A DNA stretch of 64,000 nucleotides from Albifimbria verrucaria (GCA_020081605.1 JAHREC010000013.1:1302001-1366000); one strand, 5' to 3'; shown: positions 42,522 through 55,361, counted from the stretch's first letter. Made by a program: numbers and translations. The notes: a model not told the origin generated them from the sequence alone.

Positions 42522-45121
42522 CTAATCCACAATCTCAACAATCTTCCCGACAAAGCCCTCGAGACCGGACTTATCCTGGCTCCCACCCTCAAGCAGAATC
42601 ACTTTGGAGCCTAGCTCAACCCATTCTCTATTGTGAAGCAATTCCAAGAAAACCTCTCCACCTCTATGGCTGACAATGCTCTCAATGTCGTCGGTTAAAC
42701 TGAATATGTCATCGTCTATATCGTCTGTTGACGTTTTGCTGCGTCCTTCTTGTCGGTGGAACTTGGAAATACCAGCAACGCGCGCAGCTGCTCTCACACT
42801 CGCAACGTATACATTGACAAAGGATCCTACACCTAGATTTTCAATGGCGGCGTCATCAAACGCTGCTGTGAAGCCGCTTGCCGCTTGTAATGACAGCCCT
42901 GTATCTAACATGTGCTTTGAAGGAATCGCAAGAACCATGCCCCTTCTTATCCGCGGTGCTTGCGCTCTTAATTCAGACTGGCTCGGGTTGGAATCGAAAA
43001 CCAGCCCAATCGACCCAGCCTGGCCAGATTCGAGGGTCTTCACGGGCAGCCGAAGGTTGCGAATACTAACGATATGCGCTTGATGCCATTCTCCAGCAAT
43101 AGCAGACGCTGATACTGCGTTCTTCATTGCGATGCGTGCAAGTTCGGCCGACGATGGATGTGATATTGAGAGTCCATGGCTGCTTGGTGATGGCCGATCA
43201 GCCGGCGTCAAGCCACGGACATCCTCGTCTTCCGCGGGAAAGGGGCCGACAACTATATTGTCGCCAATCGAAAGGCTACCGAAACGAAGATGGCCCGACA
43301 CAACTACGCCCTTGTCGCTGCCGTTGCCAGGATTTTGTGCAAAGCCACCATATGAAGCTGGCAAGCTGAATGTGTCGTCGATGTGGAAAAGGCACTTCGG
43401 CTGCTCCGGGTTCAGAGCAGGGCCGACAAAATCACGAGCTGTCGGTTGAGGAGGCACCGGCAGGCTTTCAAGAAGAGCATGCAGGAGGCCTATCCCGGTG
43501 CCCTTCACAGCGCTCGTGAGTACTATCGGGACATGTTTGGTAAGGCTCTGACTTTCATGCATGTCATTGATGATTGAAAGCACCTTTTCGTGGTCCTGCG
43601 GGAAATCTCATTCAAAGCGTAAAGTTGCCTTTGATCAGGCTGAAGAATACGTGGTACACGCCCAGCTTCTTTGATAGCGGTCAGAACGCTGACCATAGTT
43701 TTTGTAAGCTTGCCTTCGATGCCAAATCCAGTTTTGTGACGACGACAGTAAGAGGAACATCGAGCTTGAGTGATAATTTTATATGGGCGTTCACAAGATC
43801 AATGGGTGTGGCAGTTACCCCGGAGAGCCCTTAGTGGTAGTAGTCACTTCATCTCCGCCAACGATAGCATCGCCGCCATCAGCAGCAAGACACAGCATGC
43901 TCCAGTGCGGAGCCCAGTTCATAAGACCCCGAAGCACGGTACGGCGGTATCTAGGATGACCACCCGAGTCTGTCACGAATACAAGCCTTCCGTCTTCGGC
44001 GAAGTCATGGATATCCGTCCATGACTCGATATTACCATGTGAAAAATTCAAAATGGCGCGATCTTTGTAGCCGATGAGTTCTTGGGCAATAGAGCTTGTA
44101 ACACCAGAAACCATTTCATGACGATGCTTGAGCAGGCTTAACCGACTCTTGCCACGACCATTATCCAGAGTGCCTGTCGATAGAGTGCCTAATAAGCTGG
44201 ACTTGCCAGAAGTTGTTGGCCCAGTGAAGGTCACCCGTAGCTGTGGAGTGGCCGAGCTGCCCCGGCGTGGGAGGATAGCTGCATTTCCCACGGAAGCTTC
44301 TTTGGCCTCAGCTTGTTCCCGGGCAGCGCCCTCGCCAGAGACTTTGGCTTCGTTACCGTTGCGCGGCCCCAAATTCAGGGTCACAAAGGCCTCGGCCACC
44401 CATAGCATGCCTTGCTTGGTCAACTTGGCCGGGTTTGAGAATGCATTGTCGACAAGTTCTGTAGACTCAAGCCATTCGCAATCACCAACAATGACCATAC
44501 GGACGACTTCTACCGAGCAGCCTAAACTAGCTGCCATGATCCTCAAGGTGGAAATGCTCTCGTCCATTTCATCCTTGGTCAACCCAATAAGCGTGCCATC
44601 GTCGGAGACGCCAATTTCATATAATGCACCTCTGGATTCCTCAAGGCCAGGAACCAAGGCCTCTGGCTGAATGGGCAGATTCAGATCGACATTGTCATCG
44701 GGCAATTTGGGAATAGTAAGTTCCTTGGAGCTAGATGCATGATACGGAGAAGACTGCTGAAGGCGCCATAGAAGCTGGGTTGTCAGATGTTGCAAGCGTT
44801 GCTGCCGGGGTTGAGTGGAAGCTGCTGGAGAAGGGGTCGAAACACGCGAGAGATTAGCAATGGATGCTTTGGACTCGGATGCAGTGCTCATGGACTTGTA
44901 GGCGCGCCTCGGACGTAACAGCAGGTGAAGCTTGTACTCCGTAGGGCCGTACTGTGGCTCTGCCTGTAGCTTTGTGACCCCATACTCAGACAGCACGCCG
45001 TGGAGTGCATCCGTTGATTCCAGTGCAGGGGTTTGGTGACTGTCCTTTCTGAGTCTTCTGGAGTAAGCCAAGGAGATGAAACCCTCGGAGGGTCTGGGTC
45101 GTATGTGAAGACGGAGGCCAT
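42522..45121 (-). CDS. GTPBP1/GTPBP2-like translational GTPase
   Basis: Member of the EF-Tu/eRF3-like GTPase superfamily related to GTPBP1/2, which act in ribosome rescue or mRNA surveillance in animals. ATG at 45121 gives MASVFTYDPDPPRVSSPWL. GTPase motifs: G1 TFTGPTTSGKSSLL (GHVDxGKS is usual), G3 VFVTDSGGHPRYRRT, G4 VVTKLDLAS and G5 VLTSAVKGTGI. Domains II and III follow (GVVVSGHLRFGSLSIGDNIVVGP; RRGMVLAIPSKHM; SKVILLEGG). Four one-base breaks (about 45047, 43828, about 43695 and about 43603) split the frame. Total is about 860 aa. Family firm; role in fungi unknown to me. Confidence 0.85.
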
Positions 45122-46908
45122 GGTGGTAACAAGAGGACTGTGGAACTAATTGGGGTAGCACGGGCTGGCGTTTCGATGGGCTGTGGGGATAGGAAGCCCA
45201 GGGTGATTCAGGACAAAGTAGTGGAGGCCGTTTTGGGGTGAGTGGACCGTAGTTTAACGAAGCTGTTGAGTAGACGGCAATGGTTTATTCGAGTTATCAT
45301 CTTGATCCTCGAGGATAGGGTTGGTATACAATGCTTTTCTTTGGTTCCACACTATTGAGTGAAGATCATGGCGGCTGCTCTGGCAGCGGTGTTTGAGGAA
45401 AATGATTTATTTATTGACGGCACGCGGCTGGGTTTTGGCCAGGAGAAACAGTCAGAGTCTTAATGAAGGGTAAAATGTGATGGTTAGTTGGATGACTGGA
45501 TGGATGGTTGGAGGTGACGCATCGCCGGAGGAAGTACCACGGCTGACCTTACTCATGTGAGCAGCGACAAAGCGTGCCTGAGGTATTGCACATGTACCCT
45601 TGACCTTGAGCCCCATAGGTAATCTGAGCCAATCTCGTCTCCGGGTGTTGACATGACTGGAGTTTGGACTTGAGGGAAGTGGGCCATGGCCACCCGAGAT
45701 CGGGTCCATTGAGCTAAGCTGAAGAACGTACCTTGTTTTCCAGAGTCCACAGTGCTCCCGTGCTGCGACGCAAATCCCCGCCAACCTCTCACAGTCAAGC
45801 TCCACAGCCCCGTCTGGCAGAACGAGGAAGAGGTGTTGATGAGACAGAGTTCAGGCAGTGGAAGCCCGAAACAGCACGGGCGCTGTAGATGTGTGTTGGA
45901 CTCAGGACAGTCCACTGAGAACTAAACCGGGTCGAACCCTTGATGTCATGACTAGCAAGAGAATTTGTGGATGAGGGAGGTCACTACCATCGATGCAGCC
46001 TGGTATTGTACGTGAGTCTTTCTATGTGCAAAATACAGCAGCCTTGCATACGACATCAGCGGCTCGAGTACCTGTATGCAGTTCTCACAATACCTTCCTT
46101 GTCTAAGTACCTACCTGCCTACTAGGTACCGAAGGCACCTCCCTAGAGGTAGGTACCTAATCAAAACAAGGTTCTGTAGATAGGTAGTACCTAAGGTAAC
46201 GCAACACAGGGCCTTGGAGCTGCTATACCCGCTTGTGGGATAATCTCTATATTCAGGAACTTCGTAGTACTTGTGAGCTATTCTAGTATCTTAGATAGGT
46301 ACGTAGATACCTGGGTACTTTGGTGCATGTATTACCAACTGGGCGCCTTGATATGACACCTAAGGTACGTACCTAGGTACCTTCCTTCGCACGAGTTATT
46401 ACTTTTTCTTCTTCTCAACATGAATTGGAACAAAATGGGAGAGCTATACATGGAAACTTCACTTTGGAAGCAACCTGGTATTTGCCTATCCTCCTCCACC
46501 ATGCCCAACAAACGTAGATACGACACTGGTGGATTGAGAATCCCGACCAACGCCACCGCTTGACGTCTTGCATTGAGGCTCAGCACCCCTTCAGGGGCTT
46601 CTAGGCCTCTTCTCAGCGGCGCAGGTACCGAAGTCGCGGCCCACTATCAGGCAGACAGAACCCTTAGGGAACAGCCCGAGTGGATGCGAGTGGATGGAGG
46701 GGCGCCTAGACCAGGCCCAGGTCGAAACACCTCCTAACTTGGATCAGCAACCTCTAACCGCCGGCTTATCCAAGCCGTACTGCACTTCTCTCCTTCATCT
46801 CTCTTTTCCTCTCGTCCTATTTGATCTTTTCGTTCGTGAACTAGATCGCGCACGCATTCATTCGTGCCTGCACGCACCTACGCACCTACACACATTGCAC
46901 TGCTCAAA
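45122..46908. promoter_or_regulatory. Divergent region GTPBP-like / SEC9 with dense GGTACC motif cluster
   Basis: 1.8 kb without a supported gene. Positions 46095-46385 hold one of the densest clusters of TACCTAGGTACC-like sequences in the window. The SEC9 side ends in a pyrimidine-rich leader (TTCTCTCCTTCATCTCTCTTTTCC, 46788-46811). Confidence 0.6.
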
Positions 46909-48254
46909 ATGAAGAAGTTCGGGTTTGGCAAGAAGGCCGATGATGGCGAAGACTCCAGCCGTAGCGCTCTCTTTAGCCGCAAGAAGTCCTCCCCGCGCCA
47001 CAGTCCGACAATCCCTATGCCCAGCAGACAACCAACGACCCCTATGCCGACAATGCGAAATACGCCAACATGACTCCCTACCAACAAGCCCGATCGAATC
47101 TTAACAACGACCCCAGGCAGGGCGGTGCTCCAGCCGCCGGCAGATATGGCTCGCCATCCCCAGCACCCAGTGGCGGCGGCGGCGGCGGTGGTGGTTATGG
47201 CGCCCCGCCCCCGCTGCTGGAGGCTACGGCAGCGACCGCTACGGCTCTGGTGGTGGTTACGGTGCCAATCGTTACGATAGCCAACCAGCACCTTCCACCG
47301 CTCGAGGCCCTGGTGGCTATGGAGGTTTTGGCGGATCCAACAATGAGCCGGACGACAACAGAGATGCCCTCTTTCAGGGGCTCAGCAGAGGTATGCCCAG
47401 AAGCAGCAGGCTGCACCAGCGGCTGGCTCCTACGGACAGCCAGCTGGCGCCGAAAACTCTACCACCAGCGATTACTCTGGTGGTTACGGCGAGGCCCGAG
47501 AGTTGACGGCTGAGGAGCAAGAGGAGGCTGAGTACCAGGCCATCCTTTCGGAGAAGAGGCGTCTGCAACAGGAGAGTGCCTCGTCAGTTTCGCGCTCCGT
47601 TCAGATGGCCAGGCAGGCCAATGAGGTTGGACGTGCTACTCTGGCGCGACTCGGTGCTCAGGGAGAGCGCCTGCACAACACAGAGAAGAACCTTGATCTT
47701 GCGGCAAACCAGAACAAGATTGCCCAAGACAGGGCAGCGGAACTGAAGACCCTCAACAGGAGCATGTTTGCCGTCCATGTCGGCAACCCTTTCACATCTA
47801 AGCAGCGGCAGCTGAAGGCGGACGAGGATGTTCTTAACCGCCACCGGGAAGAGCGAGACCAACGTGAGGCGACGAGGCGCGAGGGCTTCGCTGCGACACA
47901 GCGAATGGAATCCAACTTCCGTGATTTGAGCTCGGCAGGCGTACCACGGCAGCAGGCTCGTAAGAAGGAGTACGGCAAATACAATTTGGAAGATGAAGAG
48001 GGGGCCGATGAGCTCGAGGACCAGATCGATGACGGTTTGGAGGAGTTGGAAGGCCAGGTTAAAATGATGAACATGGTCGGCAGAGCTATCGGCAAGGAAG
48101 TCGATGTTCAAAACAAACGCATTGATGTTATTATGGGCAAGGTACGTCTCCATTTTCTATGGCTTCATGACTTTGAAACTGACAATTCTCACAGAGCGAT
48201 CGCGTCGACGATGCTACGAGGATGAACAGAGAACGGCTGGCCCGAATCAAATAA
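46909..48254 (+). CDS. SEC9: Plasma-membrane t-SNARE Sec9 (SNAP-25 family)
   Basis: Qbc-SNARE that pairs with Sso1 and Snc1/2 to drive exocytosis. ATG at 46909: MKKFGFGKKADDGEDSSRSA. The N-terminal half is disordered (SDNPYAQQTTNDPYADNAKY; Gly/Tyr-rich RYGSGGGYGANRYDSQ). The Qb helix reads ARQANEVGRATLARLGAQGE, then LHNTEKNLDLAANQNKIAQD. The linker includes GNPFTSKQRQLK. The Qc helix starts GLEELEGQVKMMNMVGRAIG, and a final exon after an intron at about 48140-48195 encodes SDRVDDATRMNRERLARIK. Three one-base breaks (CCCC 46991-46994, CCCCC about 47210 and GGGG about 47378) are all in the disordered part. Confidence 0.93.
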
Positions 48255-49094
48255 ATAGTTGCTGGCAACTTAATAGAAGCCTTCACATCTTCAGGGAGCA
48301 TCGGCTCGACCTGGGACACGGTAATTGCCGCCTAGGAGGTTGTAGTCATCGGCGTTTTGCTTGGACATATCTATCTTGGTTCCTTATTATATTCTGTTGA
48401 AAGAAAGCAACATCTAATTTTGGCCCATGGCAACGTGAAAAAACCACCAGTGTAGCGTGACTTAAGTCCATGTTGTGCATGAGTGTTTACTGTTACTTGA
48501 TAACTTCTCCAACATATATCAGTAGGTACACTACACGCTGTTGATGTATCGACTACCCTCGGCCTTCGCGTTTTCATTGCCTCGAATATGTGTTGTTGAA
48601 CATTGTGTCAACGGCAATCGAACATCGCTACGGCTGCCACCAGCTCATGGTTATTCGCAGTTCTCACTGAGGATTTAAAGAACTGCGTGCGACTAATATT
48701 GATATATGCTTAGCTTCTCCCATGCTCACATTTACTCCTACATTCATTACTACATTATCACCTTTTCTCCCTTTTTCTTGAGTTGTCGTTTTTTCTAGTT
48801 ATGATAAGAGTTCTCCGCGATACCTGCTATACAAGTTTCTATTTTTTTCCCTTGAATGTTTGCAAATGAGTTTCAGGTAAAGTCAAAGATGTAATCAAAG
48901 CAATATTATATTGCTGGTGTTTCTCTAGATCCTTGGCACCCTAGGCATTGATGAAGGCGATGCTGGTCCCTGTACCGTGCGAACAAAAAGACGCCAAACT
49001 GTATCATCAGTTAAGGCGCTCGATTGGCGTCCAAAAATATTTTTCTACCAACAACCAGGCAGTCAACATCAGGCAACCCGCCCTATCAATAAGA
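48255..49094. other. SEC9 3' flank and DHR2-like upstream region
   Basis: 840 bp, AT-rich around 48700-48910; no gene supported. The downstream gene's frame is open from 48948, so an earlier ATG there is possible. Confidence 0.5.
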
Positions 49095-51390
49095 ATGGCT
49101 TCAAACGATCATCCCGCCAAAAGGCGAAAGACAAAGCAGCAAAGCAATGTCCTCACAATCGGAGGGAAAACCATCTCACTAGAAGGATATTTGGCGCCGA
49201 CCAAACCGAAACCCAAGGTTGTAGAACCGTCGCCGCCAGTTCTCGCAAAACCCCAAACGGAAGAGTCGCCATCAGAGACTGCCAAGCCTAAGAAAAGACA
49301 AACCGAAAAGAACAGCTCATTAACCAAAGGCCGGTTTACGGAAGATCGCGGACTTCTCAAGTCTCGCCAGGAGCTCCCTATCTGGCAACACCGCGGTGAA
49401 ATCCAAGCTGCAGTCAGAAAACCGAGCAGTGATGTTTTGGTCCTTGTTGGTGAGACTGGTTCCGGAAAAAGTACCCAGGTTCCTCAGTTTCTCTACCAGG
49501 AGACTTGGTGTCGTCGACAAAAACTCAAGTTGCCAGGCAGCCAGGAAGAAATTCAAATGGGCGGCATGATCGCCATCACACAGCCTAGACGAGTTGCCGC
49601 AACGACTCTTGCTCACCGTGTTGCACAGGAGGCTGGCACGCCTTTGGGAAAAGGAAGACCTGATGGGCTGGTGGGGTACTCGGTTCGATTCGATCGTCAA
49701 GTACCTCGAGGATCAAAGATCAAGTTTCTGACCGAAGGCATGTTACTTCAGGAACTTTTGCGGGATCCGAACCTGAGACACTACAGCGCTGTCATAGTGG
49801 ACGAGGTTCACGAGCGAAGCTTAGATGTTGATCTCCTTATTGGATTTCTGAAGCAGATTTTGGCAGGCGATAAGTCGGGGCGTGGAGGTGTACCCCTGAA
49901 GGTAGTCATCATGAGTGCAACGGCAGACGTGGATACCATTCGCGAATTCTTCGGTGATATATCATCACCAGCTGCCGCTGAGAGTCCGGTACAGGTTATA
50001 CGAATCAAGGGCCGGCAGTTTCCAGTTGAAGTCATCCACGAGCCGCGACCAGTTGCCGACCTTCAAGACGCCCTCTTGAAAAGGCTGTTCAAGATTCATC
50101 TCGAAGAGCCTCTACCCGGCGATATCCTTGCTTTCCTAACCGGACAGGAGGAGATTGAGTCGGCGCAGAAATTGATTGAAGAGTATGCTGCGACTCTTGC
50201 GTCAAACTTGCCAAAGGTGAAAGTGCTTCCGCTCTATGGACAACTTTCCATGGATGCACAGCGAGAGGCCTTCCTTCCTGTACGCTCAGCCATGACCCGA
50301 AAGATTGTTTTGGCAACAAATATTGCGGAAACTTCAGTTACGGTTCCAGGTGTGCGTTACGTTGTAGATTGTGGCAAGGCCAAGGTGAAGCAATACAGGG
50401 CACGTCTCGGCATGGAGTCATTGCTTGCCAAGCCTATTTCAAAGTCATCAGCGGTACAACGTACAGGTCGTGCTGGTCGTGAAGGCCCTGGAAAATCCTT
50501 CCGGTTGTACACAGAAGACTCATTCAAGACATTACGGGAAGCGGATCTTCCCGAAATTTTGCGTAATGATGTGCTCGGGGCCGTTCTGACAATGAAAGCT
50601 CGAGGCATTCAAGATGTCCTCAACTTTCCTCTAATGGATCCACCCGAAACTGAGGCCATTGAGAAGGCTCTTATACATCTCCATTTCCTTAAGGCTCTCA
50701 CTGACGATGGCTCGATCACCCCTGAAGGAGAGAAAATGGCAAGACTCCCAGTCCCTGCCCCTTAGGAGCAGTCCTCCTAGCAGCTGCGAGACCTGAGTTT
50801 GATTGCGTTACCGAGGTTATTGATATCATCTCGTGCATAACATCTGGCGAAGACATATTCATGCAAGTCCAGACGGAAGAGGCACAGGAAGAAGTTGAGA
50901 TGGCTCGCAAGGAAGTGCAACGTCGCGAGGGCGATATACTCACTTACCTGACCACGATGCAACAATATACGGCAGAAAATGCAGACCGTATAGCCTGGTG
51001 TAAGAAGAGGAAGATCAATATTCGAAACATGAAACAAGCTCTTAACATTCGCAGACAATTGCGGAACATGTGCTTGAAAGAGGAGCTTCTTACTGAAGCT
51101 CTTCCCCTGATCCACAACCTTTTCTGCCGTTGGCGCCTGAAAGAGCAGAGGTCATTTTGAAATGCTTTCTTAGGGGATTTGCACTAAAGACGGCAATGTT
51201 GGCACCAGATGGCAGCTTCGTCACGGTACAAGGAAAGCACACGGTCGCGATTCACCCGTCAAGTGTCTTGCACGGACAGAAGAAGGAGGCTATCATGTTT
51301 TTAGAGCTTGTTTATACGACCAAGAACTACGCAAAGAAAGTCAGTGCCATCCAGGCGGTCTGGATCGCAGAGGTTTTGGAGGGCAATTGA
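49095..51390 (+). CDS. DEAH-type RNA helicase, Dhr2-like (ribosome biogenesis)
   Basis: ATP-dependent RNA helicase of the DEAH/RHA family, closest in my judgement to yeast Dhr2, which acts in 18S rRNA processing. ATG at 49095 (MASNDHPAKRRKTKQQ) is preferred over in-frame ATGs at 48948-48960 because a basic start suits a nucleolar protein. Motifs: I GETGSGKST, Ia TQPRRVAATT, II DEVH (not DEAH), III SATAD, IV GQEEIE, V TNIAETSVTVPG and VI QRTGRAGREGPG. HA2 and OB-fold follow (CPLGAVLLAAARPEFDCV; LAPERAEVILKCFLRGFA; HPSSVLHGQKKEAIMF). Two breaks (CCC 50753-50755; CCCC about 51106) split off the C-terminal part. About 765 aa after closure. Confidence 0.9.
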
Positions 51391-51472
51391 AAAGGTATAG
51401 ATAGAAACGCCTTAAACAGTATTCTATACAAGCTTCTATATATCATACACACTGGAGGCCTATGGTCCCTTC

Positions 51473-51986
51473 TCACGAGGACTCTTGGTCATCTCCATTA
51501 CGACCCTTGATTGCCTGCATGAGTTCGTAGAGCTGCTGAACCTGCTCATCTAAGGTTGGATCGTATGAGTATGTTGATATCAAGTAGAATGCGAGAGACA
51601 TAGGCTTACCACTTAGCTTCTCAAGTTTGGACTGTTCAATCTTCTCTCCGGCCCAGCTGTCGCCCTCAATCATCTGGGCATACAGCTGCCATTCAGACAG
51701 GAAGCCAATCTGGGTAAAGGGGTGATTAGCCAAGCGAATGACATGACGATACAAACACAGGGGCAGTTACCAGATGCGCAGGGTTGTCGACGTTACGGTG
51801 TGCCCTGAACTCTTCCTTGATGTACTTATCGCCGAGGAACCTTTGTTCAGGCGTCAAGAATTTGCGGTGGGCACGAAGAAGACGCCGGTACAGGGGAATA
51901 GGAGGCAGCAGTGCCATTGGCTTGGGCTTGAGGCCGCCACCATGCGCTGCGGCCGCGGTTGCCAATCTGACGACGGACTGCTTCAT
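51473..51986 (-). CDS. SDH7: Succinate dehydrogenase assembly factor 3 (ACN9/SDHAF3)
   Basis: Mitochondrial LYR-motif protein needed for assembly of the iron-sulphur subunit of complex II. ATG at 51986 gives a targeting-type N-terminus ([18 protein letters not shown]). The LYR motif follows in [17 protein letters not shown], then [22 protein letters not shown]. An intron at about 51706-51770 joins [19 protein letters not shown]. It ends with [17 protein letters not shown]. Frame intact, about 140 aa, as the family expects. An upstream in-frame ATG ([11 protein letters not shown]) is a possible alternative start. The 3' end faces the DHR2-like gene with an 82-bp gap. Confidence 0.9.
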
Positions 51987-52528
51987 TGTGCTAATTGGGG
52001 ATTCAAAGGAACTGCTCATTGAATGAGAATAGGCCAGGGCGGACAACTCGGCGCGAATATAATATAGCTGCAACACGTACCAGAAGCAGGAGAGGAGAGA
52101 AAACCGCAGTAGCGTGGCGGCTTCCGTAGCTTGAGAGGATTGGATCGTCAGATGCTCTGTTCCTATACGGGACAGAGAATTGCAAAGAAAATTGAAACTC
52201 AAAGAGCAGGATGAGATGGCGGCAACGGCTTCATCAATGGATTAGTTCCAGTATCAAGCGTCAGCGTCAATGACACGATGCAGGCGGGTTGGTCAACCGA
52301 CGGAATTTTCGGCCCCACTCGAAATACAGCAGTGCATGGCACTGTACATGTATCTCAGTCCACCCGAAAACACCACTAATAAAATACAGAAAACTATTAA
52401 ACGACCAGATCAACTCGACGGGACACCCAGACACCGAGCCGGTTTCTCAGTCGGGGATACCCACAAGATACAGAAGAAACCTTCCTTAACCATCTTGCTA
52501 CCACGATAAGGTAGACTCGGTGACATCC
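51987..52528. promoter_or_regulatory. Divergent promoter region SDHAF3 / histidine methyltransferase
   Basis: 540 bp between divergent starts. A short AT-rich stretch at 52375-52400 is the only feature; no known site is recognised. Confidence 0.4.
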
Positions 52529-53718
52529 ATGGCGTTCTCCTTTGGCTTCTCTGGGGACGATATAGAGCCCGAGGCCGAGTTCAAGACACCGGCCGCACCT
52601 TCAATCTCATCCCCAAACCCTGCTCCAGCTGCCGCCGCCAGTACCGGTGCCTTTCCTGTCCTCGGCAAGCCGCAGCTGCCACCTACACATCACTCCATCT
52701 CAGGTCTTCTCGCCCTCCTCCTTCCAAGATCGCCTACGGCTGTCTCAATGTCCAACTCGACGACGGCACCACTGTGCAGCTGCCCCGACGGGAGCTCTGG
52801 GATGTCCGCGTGCAGTTGATGGCGGAGGACGACTTCGGTACAGCTGAAGCAAAGGTGACTGAGGGGCTGGGCACTCACGATGTGAGAACTGGTGTCTACG
52901 AAGGAGGATTCAAGAGCTGGGAAAGCAGCGTCGACCTGGTCAAAGTTCTAGCAGCAGAGGGCAGGCTGTCTGCGCCACAAGATGCCGCAATCCGTGTGAT
53001 TGAGGTATGTATCAAGCACACCCTTCTTTAACTCAAAATTACCCTAACACTACGACCATAGCTTGGTTGTGGAACGGCACTCCCTCACTCGCCCTGTTCC
53101 GCTGGGCTGTAAGCCGCGGATCTCAGGCAAAGGGCTCGGCGACTTTCATCGTGGCCGACTACAACCCTACCGTGCTGCAGCTTGTCACTCTGCCCAACTT
53201 CCTCCTTGTTTGGGCTCTTTGTTGTCGAGAGACCACCCCTGCTCTCAAGGAGGCCTTCAACCTGGAAGACGAGTTAGAGTTGTCGCCAGAAGTGCTGGCG
53301 GCGTTCCAAACCTTCCTCGCGGATAGCCGCATCGACCTACACTTCGTGTCTGGGGGTGGTCGCAGGAATTCATAGAGATGCTCTACAACCTCCCCAGCAC
53401 TGAACCGCAAGCCTCATCCCCAACCACCCTCATACTAGGCGCAGAGACCATCTACTCCCCTTTTGCTCTGCAAGCGTTCACCGAAACGGTCTTCACCATC
53501 CTAGAACGCGAGCAAAAAGTGCCCGGCACTCACGCCGCTGCTCTTATCGGTGCCAAGAGGCTCTATTTCGGCGTTGGTGGATCTTTGGACGACTTCATAG
53601 AAAAGCAGAATCCAAGGGAGGCGTCATCACGAGGGTACGTGAAGAGACGGAGGGTGTAAGACGTGGAGTCGTACGATGTGCATTGCACAGAGATGAAGAA
53701 GCAACCACCAACACCTAA
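52529..53718 (+). CDS. HPM1: Protein-histidine N-methyltransferase (Hpm1/METTL18-like)
   Basis: SAM-dependent class I methyltransferase; yeast Hpm1 methylates a histidine on ribosomal protein uL3. ATG at 52529: MAFSFGFSGDDIEPEAEFKT. Core text: RRELWDVRVQLMAED, VYEGGFKSWESSVDLVKVL, then after an intron (about 53006-53061) LGCGTALPSLALF, which is the SAM-binding motif. FIVADYNPTVLQLVTLPNF (acidic motif II) and LILGAETIYSPFAL follow, and the end is LYFGVGGSLDDF, VREETEGVRRGVVRC. Four one-base breaks (about 52695, about 53087, about 53354 and about 53605) are inferred. The last moves the stop to 53716-53718; read uncorrected it would be 53659. Confidence 0.87.
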
Positions 53719-54026
53719 CATAGATGAATGGGGTAGCTAGGAAAATACCATGAACATCAGAAACCAAATGAAAGTTGACGGCCGCGAATACTTGCAGATG
53801 TGCCCAAAAGTCACAGTCGCTATGTTCATTTGATCAAGTGTGATATCTGCGTATAAACAATGCTGGGTATCTACCGTTCTGTACACCAAAAATACAAGAC
53901 GAGAAGCCTTCCTTCAACTCCGATCCTTGTTGCCACCTAAATTCATTTACAACACACCATAAGAATAGCGTGTCTGCTATTTGGGGACTCTCCCAGCCCC
54001 AGTGTTGAAACCCCATGCGTTCCCGT

Positions 54027-55361
54027 TTACTTGTTCTTGCGGCAGACAGGGCAATACCAGGTACCATTAGGTTCGCTCTTCAACCCGACACACGACCAGT
54101 GAAACCACTCATAAGGGCAGCTATCGTTGTCGCAGGCCACCATGTCACCATAGCTCACATTGTGGCAGAGACAGTACTTCTTGTCGTCACCACCGTCTTC
54201 GTCCTCATCTTCCGCATCCCGCATAGTTTCGTCGCCATTCTCATCCTTGCCGTCCGCCGCTGGCGTGCCTCTAGATCGACCGTCTGTGCCATCATCTTCG
54301 TCACCACTCCCGCTCTCGGCCTCGGACAAGTCGCTATCTGCCGTGGACGCAGGCGAGTTTCTACTTGACGCCTTCTTGACCCGAGAGAGCGAAGACTTGT
54401 TAGGCGGCTTCTTTCTACCTACACCTGTGGGTGTACCTCGGCGTCCTGGAGTGCCCGTTGTCGATTTGTTGGAGCCAGCTCGAGGGCCAGCACTACCTGC
54501 TCTAACCACACCAGTAGCCCCGGACGTTGCGTTCGGACCAGCCTTGGGTGTGCCCGGACCAAGCGAAGAATGTCGTGCGAGCCCACTTGAAGTTGCAGGA
54601 GTATTTCCAAGGCCTGTATTTGCCCGAGGACCACGCTTAGGCGTCGGTCCTGCGGAGCTTTCTCGCTGTCGGTTCAAGATGATGGTTGCTGCGGGCGTGG
54701 CCGGAGCAGAGGCCGCATGTTGGGGACGGGAATGCTGTTGTTGCTGCTGTGTCTGAACGCTACGGACTTGGGGGTGGCTAGGAAGCCGAGCCATGGCGGG
54801 GTTGGTAGATGTAGGAGTCGGGTTGAGGGGCGAGGCAGGCATGCCACCGGTGGTGATGTTGCTGGCAGGGTTCATGGCTCGCAACGAAGGAGCGGTGTGG
54901 TTGGCAGCACTGGGACGTAGCAGGGAGGGAACTTCGTCGGGGTCTGTGAACCCAGGCTCGGCACGATCGTAGAGAAGCTTGATTTGGATGTCGAGGTTGC
55001 GAAGGTGCTTATCCATGATGAGCTGCAGCTTCTGAGTGAGGGCTATCTTGTCCTGAGACAGTTGGTCGGCATTGGCGTAGTTCTCACGGATCTGAGCCCG
55101 TAGTAGATCCTCCTTGGGGTTCGGCTCGTGGCTACCGTTAGTCTTGATCCATTTTTGAATCTTGGCATCGCGATCTTCGATGATGCGAATGCACTCGCTG
55201 TACTGGCGGTCCTTGTCGCTGATTTCGTCGTGGATGAAACGAATCTCTTCGGGAAGATTCTGGACACGGTTGGTCCAGTCATCGAGGATGAGACCCGGGT
55301 CGAGAGGCTCGGCCTGTGGCATCCTCTTGACGAAGTCGATGGACAAATCGTCTCTAGGCAT
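54027..55361 (-). CDS. ING-family PHD protein (Pho23/Yng-like)
   Basis: Histone H3K4me3 reader subunit of an HDAC or HAT complex. A single exon of 444 codons without breaks. The N-terminal ING domain (residues about 20-125) reads [37 protein letters not shown] and [20 protein letters not shown]. The long middle is Ser/Pro/Thr-rich with a short poly-Gln, then an acidic stretch ([13 protein letters not shown]). The C-terminal PHD finger (residues about 390-440) has [29 protein letters not shown] and WYCPVC; all eight zinc ligands are present. Length and middle linker resemble yeast Pho23. It diverges from the HDAC gene at 56849 across 1.5 kb. Confidence 0.93.
   Translation of the reverse strand: MPRDDLSIDFVKRMPQAEPLDPGLILDDWTNRVQNLPEEIRFIHDEISDKDRQYSECIRIIEDRDAKIQKWIKTNGSHEPNPKEDLLRAQIRENYANADQLSQDKIALTQKLQLIMDKHLRNLDIQIKLLYDRAEPGFTDPDEVPSLLRPSAANHTAPSLRAMNPASNITTGGMPASPLNPTPTSTNPAMARLPSHPQVRSVQTQQQQQHSRPQHAASAPATPAATIILNRQRESSAGPTPKRGPRANTGLGNTPATSSGLARHSSLGPGTPKAGPNATSGATGVVRAGSAGPRAGSNKSTTGTPGRRGTPTGVGRKKPPNKSSLSRVKKASSRNSPASTADSDLSEAESGSGDEDDGTDGRSRGTPAADGKDENGDETMRDAEDEDEDGGDDKKYCLCHNVSYGDMVACDNDSCPYEWFHWSCVGLKSEPNGTWYCPVCRKNK

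Noticed and set aside
45122..46600. Open frames 45452-45805, 45553-45915 and 46332-46586 as genes
   Set aside because: Short, no protein-like character, and overlapping the GGTACC motif cluster.
54160..54756. 198-codon plus-strand open frame, Ser/Pro-rich
   Set aside because: Antisense shadow of the ING protein linker.
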